Origin: Nitrososphaerota archaeon | Lineage (GTDB): Archaea; Thermoproteota; Nitrososphaeria; Nitrososphaerales; Gagatemarchaeaceae | Assembly: GCA_027887005.1 (NCBI GenBank) | Contig: JAPCJI010000002.1 | Span: forward strand, 173,958 to 237,957 | DNA length: 64,000 nt | Reading direction: 5' to 3' | In this document: piece after piece, positions 16,203 through 24,260 of the stretch | Numbering within the stretch: position 1 is the first letter of the stretch | Layout: each line of letters begins with the position of its first letter | Notes under the pieces: generated by a model | What the model was told of the DNA's origin: nothing | What the model saw: the letters and a program-made list of their open reading frames with translations, nothing else | Database searches by the model: none | Position numbers and translations under genes: made by a program

Positions 16203-16907
16203 ATGAACAGCCAAAGCCAATTCAGTGCGAAGGTCATCGCAGCAGCGCTCCTCGTGCTGCTCGTGGGCGTCCAAGCAGTTGGGGCGACGTCAGCCTTCAA
16301 GATCACCGTCAAGATGGACCTGGGAACATACAGTGGCACTCAGACCGTGAAGGTGACGGGTTCTGTACGGGCGACGAATGGCTCGGGGCCAGGGCAAAAC
16401 ACGGCGGTCTTCGTGAAGATAACCAACCCTCAGAATTCGATCGTGGTCGCCACAACCGCTGCGCCGAACAAGACGAGTGGAGCGTACGAAGCTGACGTCG
16501 TGACCGGAGGGAGTTCTGCCTGGGTTGCGGGGACCTACAAGGTCAGCGTAACCTGGGGAGCGTATCCGCCGACCATTACCAACTCGACGACCTTCTCATA
16601 CGCGCTGGCTGTGACAACGACGACCACCACGACCACGACATCCACGACCTCGAGTTCCTCGAGCACAACTTCGACCACCTCGAGTAGCACGACCACGAGT
16701 TCGTCGAGCACCTCCTCGGTGCCCCCCACCACCAGTACCACAAGCTCGTCCTCGACCTCCACTTCAAGCTCGAGCAGCTCAAGTTCTTCCGGAGGAGGGA
16801 TACCAGAGTTTCCAATCGAAACTCCTCTGATCGCCTTGGCTTTCTCGGTGCTAATCGCTGCGCTGTACTTCTACGTAAGGCAAGACGCGAGAAAGCAGCT
16901 CGCATAG
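16203..16907 (+). CDS. exported Ser/Thr-stalk protein with PEF-like C-terminal sorting signal
   Basis: 234 residues in four parts: a signal peptide (core VIAAALLVLLVGVQAVGA, about 11-28); a beta-rich domain (about 30-135); a nearly pure Thr/Ser stalk (about 138-205) expected to be heavily O-glycosylated; and a C-terminal tripartite signal made of IPEFP, a hydrophobic helix (LIALAFSVLIAALYFYV) and a basic tail RQDARKQ. That last arrangement is the archaeosortase recognition design (PEF/PGF-CTERM classes). An archaeosortase-family gene converges on it 36 bp downstream. The ATG at 16203 is chosen because it starts the signal peptide; the frame is open upstream. Confidence 0.82.
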   Translation: MNSQSQFSAKVIAAALLVLLVGVQAVGATSAFKITVKMDLGTYSGTQTVKVTGSVRATNGSGPGQNTAVFVKITNPQNSIVVATTAAPNKTSGAYEADVVTGGSSAWVAGTYKVSVTWGAYPPTITNSTTFSYALAVTTTTTTTTTSTTSSSSSTTSTTSSSTTTSSSSTSSVPPTTSTTSSSSTSTSSSSSSSSSGGGIPEFPIETPLIALAFSVLIAALYFYVRQDARKQLA

Positions 16908-16943
16908 AAGGCCTCCTCCCGTCGCCAGACGATGGGTCGTGAA

Positions 16944-17936
16944 TCAGACTGCGCCCTCGGGAGTAGTAGTAGGACCAAGCGAAAGGCTAGTCATCGCCTG
17001 GGAGGCCCGCTTCCGTTGGACGCCATTGCCTGAATACAGGACCAGCAGGACGATGTAGAAGCCGAGGAAGATCGCGTACCCGACCCAGTTGTGGAGAGAC
17101 AGGAACGAGTCTAGCCCGAAGTCGTAGCCGACCCAGAGCAAGAGGCTTATCCTCACGGCGTTGAGGATTATCAGGATCAGAACCCCTAGGACAGCAACCT
17201 TCAGGGTGAAGGAAGCGGGCTTCCGAAAGTCCACGTACATCAGGCCCAGGAGGCCCAGGAAGGTGCTGATTGAGTAGACGCTGGAACAGCCAGGCGTCAC
17301 AATCCCAGTAATCTGTGTCCCTCCAACCTTGGAGACCAAGCTGAAAGAAACACCCTGCCAGGTCACCGGGACGCCGACGATGCCTGCGATCCAAGAGCTG
17401 AGGAGGGACGAGAATGTCGCCAGAGGCCCGCCGAAGACTGATTGGAGCTGGACGGGGCCCACGACGCCCAACAGATAGAGAGCTGCGTAGGAGAGCATGA
17501 ACCTGAGAGTCGTCGGATTCAAGATTAGGGATGTGCCGTAGAACACGAGGACGATCGTAACGCCTCCCAGCTCTATCGCGATGTATCCTGACGGGTCTGA
17601 AACTCCATTGGCAAACTGCTGGAGGACGAAGGGGGACGCGACGAGCAAGGCGCCGGCGGCGCGCAGGCGGAGGTGAGACCTCAGGCCCTCCTCGCCCTGA
17701 AGGAGCCTGTGGAGCTCGCCCCATCTTAGGATGAAGATTAGGATGAGCAGAGTCGCGAAAGGAATCGCCGAGTAGACGGTACCGAAGGTCTCCGTGAGCA
17801 GCCCGCTCAAGTTCGAGTAGAGCCCGACGACCTGCTGGTAGTATGCACCGAAGCATATCGCGAGGGCCAACGCTAGCCAGAGGAATAACCGCTGGAATCC
17901 GGAGTCGGGCCTCTTCAAGACCACGGGCCTTCCCAC
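16944..17936 (-). CDS. exosortase/archaeosortase family cysteine transpeptidase
   Basis: 330 residues with about eight membrane helices. The three catalytic residues of the exosortase superfamily are in place: Cys near 217 in TPGCSSVYS, Arg near 261 in NAVRISLLL, and His near 282 in LSLHNWVGY, each beside a membrane helix. Such enzymes cleave C-terminal tripartite signals and attach the protein to a lipid or other carrier at the outer face. The neighbouring PEF-like protein is a natural candidate substrate, though one enzyme usually serves many proteins. It may belong to the thaumarchaeosortase group; subtype not proven. Confidence 0.88.
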   Translation of the reverse strand: MGRPVVLKRPDSGFQRLFLWLALALAICFGAYYQQVVGLYSNLSGLLTETFGTVYSAIPFATLLILIFILRWGELHRLLQGEEGLRSHLRLRAAGALLVASPFVLQQFANGVSDPSGYIAIELGGVTIVLVFYGTSLILNPTTLRFMLSYAALYLLGVVGPVQLQSVFGGPLATFSSLLSSWIAGIVGVPVTWQGVSFSLVSKVGGTQITGIVTPGCSSVYSISTFLGLLGLMYVDFRKPASFTLKVAVLGVLILIILNAVRISLLLWVGYDFGLDSFLSLHNWVGYAIFLGFYIVLLVLYSGNGVQRKRASQAMTSLSLGPTTTPEGAV

Positions 17937-18008
17937 CGGATTTCGATTATAACCGTTCGGATTCCCAAGGGAGGGGCTCTTCCAGCACAGGGCGGACGGC
18001 TCCGCAAA

Positions 18009-19217
18009 TCACTCGAACGACGGGACGCCGTACGCGCCGTCATATCCAGGCGCGAACTTCACCTTATCTTCCCTGACCGCCATGATCGCTCTCACCACTA
18101 CTTCCTTCGTGAACTCTCGCAGCCGCTGGGGCTCGGCGTCCATGAGGACTGCGAGCTCGCTTCCGAGGGCCCTGATCAGCCTGTCCTGCTCTTCGATCAC
18201 TGACTTCACGTAGAGCCTGTTCACCCCTGTTGCGAATGAGATGACCTCGTACAGGGGAAGGAGGTTCCGGTAGGGTATCGCACCGGGAGGTCGGTATCCT
18301 TCTGGTCTGTCGGCGAGCGCCTCCATCCTCTGGAGCACTCCCACTGTGAGCTTCTTCCCGCACCTCGGGCACTTTTCGTTCAACTGCGCCGACTCTTTTG
18401 GCGTCAGGGAGACGCCGCATTTCTTGTGGCCAGAGTAGTGATATTTGCCGTATGCTGGGTCCACTTCGATGGTGAAGAGAAAAGCCTCGGGGTCCCTGTT
18501 CCTGACGGCGTCAAAGATTCCTCCGTAGGACATATGGGTGAGTTCGAAGACGTTGGCTTCCCTTCCGAGCCTCCAGGGGTTTGGCGAATGGGCGTCGGAG
18601 TTGGAGACCAGGGCAACCCTGTCGAGGGATGAGAGCCGCCAGTTCATCGAAGGGTTGCTGGAAAGGCCCGTCTCTACGGCGAATATCTTTCCGGCCTGGT
18701 CCTGGTAGCATTCCTTGAGGGAGTCGAAGCCAGACTTGGCTCCGAAGACCCCGAACCAGGGCGTCCAGGCGTGGGCAGGGATGACCACGACTGAGCTCGA
18801 AATTGCCGAGAGCATCTCGACCAGTTCAGCCGAGTCGATGCCGGTCAGGACGGGGCGGCCGTCGGAGCTCATCCTCCCGTACTTCGAGAGGGCGGCGCCA
18901 ATCTGCTCAGCGGCGTCAAGGTGGGGGGCATAGATCAGGTGATGCACCTTGCGTTTCCTGCCGTCCTGTTCGTAGACTGTGCTGACCTCTCCCGAGAGCA
19001 TCCAGGTCATGCCTTCGTAGGAGAACAGGCCCGTGTCTGAAATCGGCTGGAGCTTCTCCTTCAGCTCTGCGAACCACTTGGGGTGCGTGAAATCCCCCGT
19101 TCCGAGCAGGTTGAGGCCCTTGAGCTTGGCGCCCTTCGCAAGGTGCTCGAGGTCCATGTCTTTGCTCGTCGCGATGGAGTACTTCGAATGTAGCTGAAGG
19201 TCAGCGATTACCCGCAT
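18009..19217 (-). CDS. endoQ: endonuclease Q (PHP-domain DNA repair nuclease)
   Basis: 402 residues from the ATG at 19217, where homology begins (MRVIADLQLHSKYSIATS). A PHP metallo-phosphoesterase domain is marked by DLQLHSKYS, GTGDFTHP, VIPAHAWTPWF and SNSDAHSPNPWRLG. A zinc-finger segment with HKKCG and CPRCGKK (about 285-315) and a C-terminal helical part follow, the EndoQ layout. EndoQ nicks DNA 5' of deaminated bases and abasic sites, starting repair of uracil and hypoxanthine. It diverges from an MFS gene, with a shared TTAATTAA element at the TATA position. A glycosylase gene lies beyond that transporter. Confidence 0.87.
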   Translation of the reverse strand: MRVIADLQLHSKYSIATSKDMDLEHLAKGAKLKGLNLLGTGDFTHPKWFAELKEKLQPISDTGLFSYEGMTWMLSGEVSTVYEQDGRKRKVHHLIYAPHLDAAEQIGAALSKYGRMSSDGRPVLTGIDSAELVEMLSAISSSVVVIPAHAWTPWFGVFGAKSGFDSLKECYQDQAGKIFAVETGLSSNPSMNWRLSSLDRVALVSNSDAHSPNPWRLGREANVFELTHMSYGGIFDAVRNRDPEAFLFTIEVDPAYGKYHYSGHKKCGVSLTPKESAQLNEKCPRCGKKLTVGVLQRMEALADRPEGYRPPGAIPYRNLLPLYEVISFATGVNRLYVKSVIEEQDRLIRALGSELAVLMDAEPQRLREFTKEVVVRAIMAVREDKVKFAPGYDGAYGVPSFE

Positions 19218-19237
19218 CGCCGCGTGGAGACTCGCCT

Positions 19238-19245
19238 GATTAATT
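19238..19245. promoter_or_regulatory. symmetrical TATA element between endoQ and MFS gene
   Basis: TTAATTAA lies about 25 bp before the endoQ ATG and about 29 bp before the TTG at 19271 on the other strand. Its symmetry and spacing suggest one TBP site that could start leaderless transcripts in both directions. Inferred from position only. Confidence 0.4.
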
Positions 19246-19270
19246 AAGAACTCAAGAAAGAGGCTAACAA

Positions 19271-20512
19271 TTGACAACTGAGGTCCCTGCCGCCGGGGTC
19301 GGGTTTATGGCGTCGATTCCGACCAGGGTCAAACTACTCATCTTCACCCAGATACTAAACACGCTCACCTTCGGGTACTTCCTGATCTACCTCACTGCCT
19401 ACCTCGTCGAAGCCAACGTCCTGGACGCCTGGCATGTCGGGGTAGTACTGGGCCTGGAAACGGTAGTCCTCATCCTGACGGGCATTCCCATCGGGGTGCT
19501 GTCGGACAGGAGGGGTAGGAAGTGGTTCCTGATCCTCGGAAGCTTTCTGCTCCCCCCGACTTTCATAATCTTCTCGCTGACGCACGATTTCACCTGGTAT
19601 CTCTTCGCTTCCGGCCTCGCGGGGTTCGCCGAAGCGTGCGCCCTGGGGTCCTGGAACGCAATCATCGCAGACCAGACGAACCTGAAGAACCGGGACGCTG
19701 CGTTTTCGCTCTCGTTCATCGTCAGCAACGTCTGCCTGGCCATTGGACTGTCTGTTCCCCTCGTCATGCCCGCGCTCCAATCCTCCCTTGCTGTAAGCTC
19801 GGAGCAGGCCCACGCAGGGTCTCTTCTTTGGCTCGGTGTGGGGAATTTTGCGGCGCCGGTCCTCATATGGCTATTGCTGAGGAACTACAAAGAGACGCCC
19901 CAAAAGACGGAAGGCGACGAAGGTCCGGGCGACCTCCGGCTGCTCTTGAAGTTCTCGGGCCTCAACGGGATAATCGGACTCGGCGCTGGTCTCATAATTC
20001 CCTTGATGGCGACCTGGCTTCTGTACAAGTTCGCGGTGCCTGACACATACAGCGGGCCCTTCCTTGCCCTGTCAAGCATAACAATCGCTTTCGCTGCCTT
20101 CGGGAGCCCGAGGCTCTCGAAGAGGTTCGGGCTCTTCAGGGCCATCCTAATGACGGCGGGGAGTTCGACGTTCTTCATGTTCAGCCTTGCAGTAATTCCT
20201 AACGTCTTCCTTGCGGGGGCAGCATATCTGGTCCGAGCTACCCTCATGAACATGGCTGGCCCTCTCATGGACTCCTATCTGATGGGGATTATCCATCCCG
20301 GACGAAGGGGCCTCGCAAGCGCGATTGCAGCCATCGTTTGGCGGCTTCCGAACAGCGTCACAACGGTGTTGGGCGGACTGATTCTCTATGCCGGTGTCAC
20401 CACTGGGAACTCCTTCCTCTACGACGTGCCGTGGCTAGGGGCCTCAGCCCTTTACGTTCTGGGCATTGGCCTGCTGTACTTGAGTTTCAGAAATGTGAAG
20501 CCGAAAGGGTAG
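19271..20512 (+). CDS. major facilitator superfamily transporter
   Basis: 413 residues with about 12 membrane helices and the MFS loop 2-3 motif GVLSDRRGRKWFLI (about 77-90). A charged cytoplasmic loop (ETPQKTEGDEGPGD, about 212-225) separates two six-helix halves. Substrate unknown; the halves resemble drug/sugar efflux-type MFS proteins without a specific signature. TTG at 19271 fits a leaderless transcript; ATG at 19307 (MASIPTRVK) is the alternative. The next gene, a DNA glycosylase, begins 8 bp downstream, so they share a transcript. Confidence 0.8.
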   Translation: MTTEVPAAGVGFMASIPTRVKLLIFTQILNTLTFGYFLIYLTAYLVEANVLDAWHVGVVLGLETVVLILTGIPIGVLSDRRGRKWFLILGSFLLPPTFIIFSLTHDFTWYLFASGLAGFAEACALGSWNAIIADQTNLKNRDAAFSLSFIVSNVCLAIGLSVPLVMPALQSSLAVSSEQAHAGSLLWLGVGNFAAPVLIWLLLRNYKETPQKTEGDEGPGDLRLLLKFSGLNGIIGLGAGLIIPLMATWLLYKFAVPDTYSGPFLALSSITIAFAAFGSPRLSKRFGLFRAILMTAGSSTFFMFSLAVIPNVFLAGAAYLVRATLMNMAGPLMDSYLMGIIHPGRRGLASAIAAIVWRLPNSVTTVLGGLILYAGVTTGNSFLYDVPWLGASALYVLGIGLLYLSFRNVKPKG

Positions 20513-20520
20513 GGGAAGTC

Positions 20521-21132
20521 TTGGAAGCGAGACTAGGGCGTTCGTTCTTTGAGAGATACACCCCGTTTGTCGCCAGAGACCTCCTCGGCTGCACAATCGT
20601 CCGGATTCTTGACGGGATTCGCATGGCCGGTGAGATAGTGGAAGCCGAGGCCTACAGAGGGAAGCGAGACCCCGCGAGTCACGCCTATGTCGGCAAGACG
20701 CCCAGGAACGCCGTGATGTTCGGAGAGCCAGGGCACGCCTACATTTACTTCACATATGGCTTCCACCACATGCTCAACTTCGCCACAGAGTCCGAAGGAA
20801 CTCCAGGAGCAGTCCTGATTAGGGCAATCCACCCCACCGAGGGGGAGTCGGCCATGAAAGCTAATCGAGGAGTGGGGGCACCAAGTGGCGTAACCGATGG
20901 GCCGGGGAAGCTAACCAAGGCCTTGAAGATAGACCGGGACTTCAACGGGGAAGATCTCGTGACGTCGGAGCGGCTCTTCGTTGAGAGGGGACGGGCCCCA
21001 AAGGAATTCGGAACAAGTTCGAGGGTCGGCATAAGAGAAGGGGCGGGCTATCGGTGGCGGTTCTACGTGAAGGGGGATGCCTTCGTCTCCAAAGGAAGAC
21101 CAACTCCGTCCAAGCCCAGAACCCATAACTAA
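20521..21132 (+). CDS. 3-methyladenine DNA glycosylase (AAG/MPG family)
   Basis: 203 residues of the alkyladenine glycosylase fold. Motifs: ARDLLGCTIVR, GEIVEAEAYRG with the catalytic glutamate, DPASHAYVGKTPRNAVMFG, AYIYFTYGFHHMLNF, and TDGPGKLTKAL. These enzymes excise alkylated purines by flipping the base. All the expected active-site residues are visible. TTG start at 20521, 8 bp after the MFS stop; the frame is open upstream inside that gene but homology starts here. With endonuclease Q 1.3 kb away, this is a small base-damage repair neighbourhood. Confidence 0.9.
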   Translation: MEARLGRSFFERYTPFVARDLLGCTIVRILDGIRMAGEIVEAEAYRGKRDPASHAYVGKTPRNAVMFGEPGHAYIYFTYGFHHMLNFATESEGTPGAVLIRAIHPTEGESAMKANRGVGAPSGVTDGPGKLTKALKIDRDFNGEDLVTSERLFVERGRAPKEFGTSSRVGIREGAGYRWRFYVKGDAFVSKGRPTPSKPRTHN

Positions 21133-21156
21133 GGCAGAGGGGGACGCCGAATTAGT

Positions 21157-21232
21157 GGGGTCGTCGGCTAGTCTGGTCTAGGCTTTCAGCCTTGGGCGCT
21201 GAAGATCGCTGGTTCAAATCCGGCCGACCCCA
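21157..21232 (+). tRNA. tRNA-Pro(TGG), intronless
   Basis: 76 nt. Acceptor GGGGTCG pairs with CGACCCC, discriminator A. The anticodon stem TCAGC/GCTGA encloses CTTGGGC, anticodon TGG. The T-arm is GCTGG-TTCAAAT-CCGGC and the D-stem GGCT pairs with wobbles. No insertion, unlike the other three tRNAs here. Its last 11 or so bases, CCGGCCGACCC, recur at 21792-21802. Confidence 0.93.
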
Positions 21233-21273
21233 TCCATCAAAGTCGTAAATAGGAAGCGCCAGACTAAGAGTTC

Positions 21274-21744
21274 ATGAAACGCTTCTTCCTGCTTGCTCTC
21301 ATCATAGTTGTCATTGTCGCAGGCGTGCTGATCTATGTTGTTGCGTACGAGGGTTCGCAGAATACTCAACCCCCTCAAGTCATCCTCTCTTACCAAGGGA
21401 ATAACCACTATGGGGCACTCTACGCTTCTTGTTGGCCCAGTCCACCATCAAACGGAACTTGCGAAGACAGGGTCAACCTCAAAGTTTTACCCCCATTGGG
21501 CACACTCATCACTCAAAACACATCAGTGGTCTTCCAGGTCGTCGGTTATTCCAATCCAAGCATGTATCGTGTTGCGATTTGGAAGAGCACTGGCGTTAAC
21601 GGCTCCGAGGTGGTGGCAATCAAGAACACTTCAAGCTCGTTAGTCATCGACTTGCAATCGGGGAACTACTACCTAAGCGCCTTTGCTTCATGGAACGATG
21701 GAAGGGCCGTAGGCTACACTTTCGAAATCGTAGTATCGGCTTGA
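21274..21744 (+). CDS. membrane-anchored exported protein, unknown, lower GC
   Basis: 156 residues. An N-terminal hydrophobic anchor (FFLLALIIVVIVAGVLIYVV, about 4-23) precedes an extracellular beta-rich domain with NxT/NxS sites and two cysteines (SCWPSPPSNGTCED). No family recognised. Its base composition is visibly lower in GC than its neighbours, with many A/T-ending codons. It sits between tRNA-Pro and a partial copy of that tRNA's 3' end, so acquisition by integration is possible. TATA-like GTAAATAGG about 28 bp before the ATG. Confidence 0.65.
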   Translation: MKRFFLLALIIVVIVAGVLIYVVAYEGSQNTQPPQVILSYQGNNHYGALYASCWPSPPSNGTCEDRVNLKVLPPLGTLITQNTSVVFQVVGYSNPSMYRVAIWKSTGVNGSEVVAIKNTSSSLVIDLQSGNYYLSAFASWNDGRAVGYTFEIVVSA

Positions 21745-21791
21745 CTTTTCGGCGGCCATCGCCTACACAATCGAGGCAGTTGGGAGCATGC

Positions 21792-21802
21792 CCGGCCGAC
21801 CC
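21792..21802 (+). repeat. partial duplicate of tRNA-Pro 3' end (attachment-site-like)
   Basis: CCGGCCGACCC here repeats bases 21220-21230 inside the T-arm and acceptor of tRNA-Pro, in direct orientation, with a similar following CAATC versus CCATC. Eleven bases is short, but the position and the lower-GC DNA between the copies fit a decayed integration. The rest of 21745-22016 shows no gene; its end holds the promoter of the next gene. Confidence 0.35.
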
Positions 21803-22016
21803 AATCTAAACTCACAACAACGCCCCCTGACCAAGTTCTTCGGTCGGCATGCGTCGAGGAAGAAGGACTTCAATCAATTCAACAACGGTCTGGTGAACCA
21901 CAACGTTGCAAATTCCTTTCTCGCACGTCGTTTTCGAGATTCTCGGTTTAACAGAACTTCTTTTGACTAACTGTCCACATAGCTTGATATAGTTTCTTCT
22001 GGGAAGTCTTCCCGCG

Positions 22017-24107
22017 TTGCAGGCCGCCCCTCGGAGAGTAAAGACGATCTACAGCGTCATCGCGTCTCCGCAGAGGCTTGAGATTCTCAGGATACTGAAC
22101 ATCAAAGGGCCGCTGACCTACAGCGCGCTCAAGACGTTGGCCGGGTTCAAGTCGAAGAAGGAATCAGGAAAGTTCGCCTACCACCTTAGGAAGCTTGTCA
22201 AGCAGCTCCTGATACAGCTGAACAGACAGGAAAGGAAGTACACCGTGACCAACCTAGGGAGGCTGGTCCTCAACCTCACCCGGCAGATCGAAGAACAGTC
22301 CCTGGTCGAGAGCGGGAAGCTGTACGTGAGGACATCTCACCAGACCATGGAGGAGTTCAACGCGAACAAGATCCTGCAGTCGCTGGTGAAGGAGGCGGGA
22401 ATGCCCGTCGAGCTGGCCCAGAAGATTACCAGTGAAACGGAGTCGCGCCTCTACAAGTTCCAGACCCAATACCTCACCGCGCCCCTCATACGAGAGATAG
22501 TGAACGCCCTCCTAGTCGAGCACAGCATGGAGGAGTACAGGCACAAGCTGACGAGGCTCGGGATGCCCATCTACGACGTGACCCAGCTCCTTGGGAAGGC
22601 GGGGGACGACGGCGGGAACGTGGAGTCGCTGATCCACCAGACGGGGCGGCAGGTCTTCTCCGAGTACCTTCTCCTCGAGCAGCTGCCGAGGGACGTGGCC
22701 GACGCCCACCTCTCCGGGGACATCCACATCACGAACGCAGGCGTCTGGGGGCTCACCCCGGACACGGTCTTCGTGGACCTGCTTTCCGTCAGAAGCGGGG
22801 GCCTCAACCCGAAGGGGAGGATAGTCAACACTTCGATGATACCAAGCCCGGAGAACGCTGAGCGGGCGCTGAACATAGTTCTGAACATGTCGTCCATGCT
22901 CTGTAAGGAGGCGTCGGACGAGATAGTCTTCCGCAACTTCCTCCAGTTCCTCGGGCCGTTCTGCAAGTCGAGGGGGAAGAGGGAGCTGGAGCTCCTTCTG
23001 CTCAGGTTCTTCGAGGCTGCGAGCTCCCCTATGGCGGGCTCCGAGTCCCCGGCCATCAGCATCGAGCTGAACCCCTACAGGCACCATGACGACGTGGGGA
23101 GGGAAGTCCTGGACAAGACCCTGGATGCTGCCATGGGAGCATACAGGAGCTATGTCGAAGAGACGCCCCGGCCGGACATCCGGCTCTTGCTTGCCAAGCC
23201 CAACAGGGTGGACGAAACGAAGACCCTCAAGGACGCAGCAGCCATAATTTTCAACGGGGGGAAGATCGCGTTCTTCTCGTCGGACCAGAGAAGGAGCTTC
23301 CTCGGCCTGGACGCGAACATACTCCCGCAGGAGTCTCAGGCCGACAACGTAAGCGTGCTTCACGGGCTAAGCCTCAACCTCCCGCGGCTCGCCTACGATT
23401 CGAACATGGATGAGACGTACTTCAGGGCGAAGCTGGCTCTGCTAATCTCAGTCGCGGCGGACGCCCTCTCCACGAGGAGGAGGCTGATTGAGAGGACCCT
23501 CAAGCGGGGGCTGCTTCCTTCGCTCTCCTCGGGGTCCGACGCAGTCACCTCGGACACGATGCCCCTGATAATGAACCTGGTCGGACTCGATGAAACTCTG
23601 GCGAGTCTGATCAGGGACCCCACGACTGCCTCACGCTATGAGCTGGCGGAGAAGATAGTCGAGACCGCGACCCAGGTGGCGAACGACAAGTCCACGAGGA
23701 TAGACAGGCTGGGGGTGGCGATGCTCGACCTGGACGGAGCGGCGCGGCTCGCTTCTCTTGATTCCGAGAAGTACGGGAAGGCCAACCTCCAGCCGCTGCA
23801 GAAGGGGGCCTACACCCAGGCGCCGAAGCTGGTGCTGGCGGACCTAGAGAACCTGGAGAAGGTCAATCACATGGTGAAGCTCGCGGGCGGCCTGCGCGGG
23901 GGCCTTTCAGTCACCCTCGACGGGAACGCTGAGGAAGTGAGAGGGATCTACAATCTGATACTGAACGCGACCCCGAAGCTCCCGTACTTCAAGGTGGACA
24001 GGACCATTTCGGTCTGCAGAAACTGCGGGGCCAAGCTTCCCCAGAACGCGACGAGGTGCAAGAGATGCAAGTCCGTGGCCATGACACAATATTCGACAGC
24101 GGTCTGA
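22017..24107 (+). CDS. winged-helix / ATP-cone / NrdD-like protein without glycyl-radical site
   Basis: 696 residues in four parts: a winged-helix DNA-binding region (about 1-90, ASPQRLEILRILNIKGPLTYSAL); an ATP-cone (about 100-195, FNANKILQSLVKEAGMP); a long NrdD-like barrel (about 200-660) with HGLSLNLPRLAYDSN resembling anaerobic reductases; and a zinc knuckle CRNCG and CKRC (about 666-686). The RVxGY glycyl-radical motif expected after the zinc site is not visible, so reductase activity looks unlikely. ATP-cones sense ATP/dATP. With nrdJ next, a nucleotide-responsive regulator is a reasonable inference. TTG start, TATA-like GATATAG about 30 bp upstream. Confidence 0.78.
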   Translation: MQAAPRRVKTIYSVIASPQRLEILRILNIKGPLTYSALKTLAGFKSKKESGKFAYHLRKLVKQLLIQLNRQERKYTVTNLGRLVLNLTRQIEEQSLVESGKLYVRTSHQTMEEFNANKILQSLVKEAGMPVELAQKITSETESRLYKFQTQYLTAPLIREIVNALLVEHSMEEYRHKLTRLGMPIYDVTQLLGKAGDDGGNVESLIHQTGRQVFSEYLLLEQLPRDVADAHLSGDIHITNAGVWGLTPDTVFVDLLSVRSGGLNPKGRIVNTSMIPSPENAERALNIVLNMSSMLCKEASDEIVFRNFLQFLGPFCKSRGKRELELLLLRFFEAASSPMAGSESPAISIELNPYRHHDDVGREVLDKTLDAAMGAYRSYVEETPRPDIRLLLAKPNRVDETKTLKDAAAIIFNGGKIAFFSSDQRRSFLGLDANILPQESQADNVSVLHGLSLNLPRLAYDSNMDETYFRAKLALLISVAADALSTRRRLIERTLKRGLLPSLSSGSDAVTSDTMPLIMNLVGLDETLASLIRDPTTASRYELAEKIVETATQVANDKSTRIDRLGVAMLDLDGAARLASLDSEKYGKANLQPLQKGAYTQAPKLVLADLENLEKVNHMVKLAGGLRGGLSVTLDGNAEEVRGIYNLILNATPKLPYFKVDRTISVCRNCGAKLPQNATRCKRCKSVAMTQYSTAV

Positions 24108-24222
24108 CCGAGCGAATCGAGTCCACATCCTGTCAAAAAGATTCAACCGGGCTGCGCCTCATGTTGTCCACTGTCCGTGAATGTGCCCCGCTCGTTTGTC
24201 AATACCGAGCAAGCCATGAGTG

Positions 24223-24231
24223 AAATATATA
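24223..24231 (+). promoter_or_regulatory. TATA box for nrdJ
   Basis: AAATATATA lies about 34 bp before the ATG at 24261, so transcription should begin just before it. This argues against the longer reading frame that starts at 24177, since that start is upstream of the box. Confidence 0.55.
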
Positions 24232-24260
24232 GCGGTGGTAATGGGTTCGGGGTTAACGTT

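Noticed and set aside
16610..16800. Short tandem-like ACC/TCG/AGC repeats
   Set aside because: They encode the Thr/Ser stalk in frame; no regular unit or spacer as in CRISPR or minisatellites.
21788..21970. 60-residue ORF starting in the tRNA-Pro repeat
   Set aside because: Composition is random-looking, there is no promoter at a fitting distance, and it starts within the repeated DNA.
22512..23363. 283-residue ORF on the minus strand opposite the NrdD-like gene
   Set aside because: Antisense shadow of a clearly coding frame; Arg/Val/Pro/Leu-rich without domain features.
24108..24260. Possible cobalamin riboswitch before nrdJ
   Set aside because: No B12-box-like sequence is visible, cobalamin riboswitches are rare in archaea, and the TATA box leaves almost no leader.
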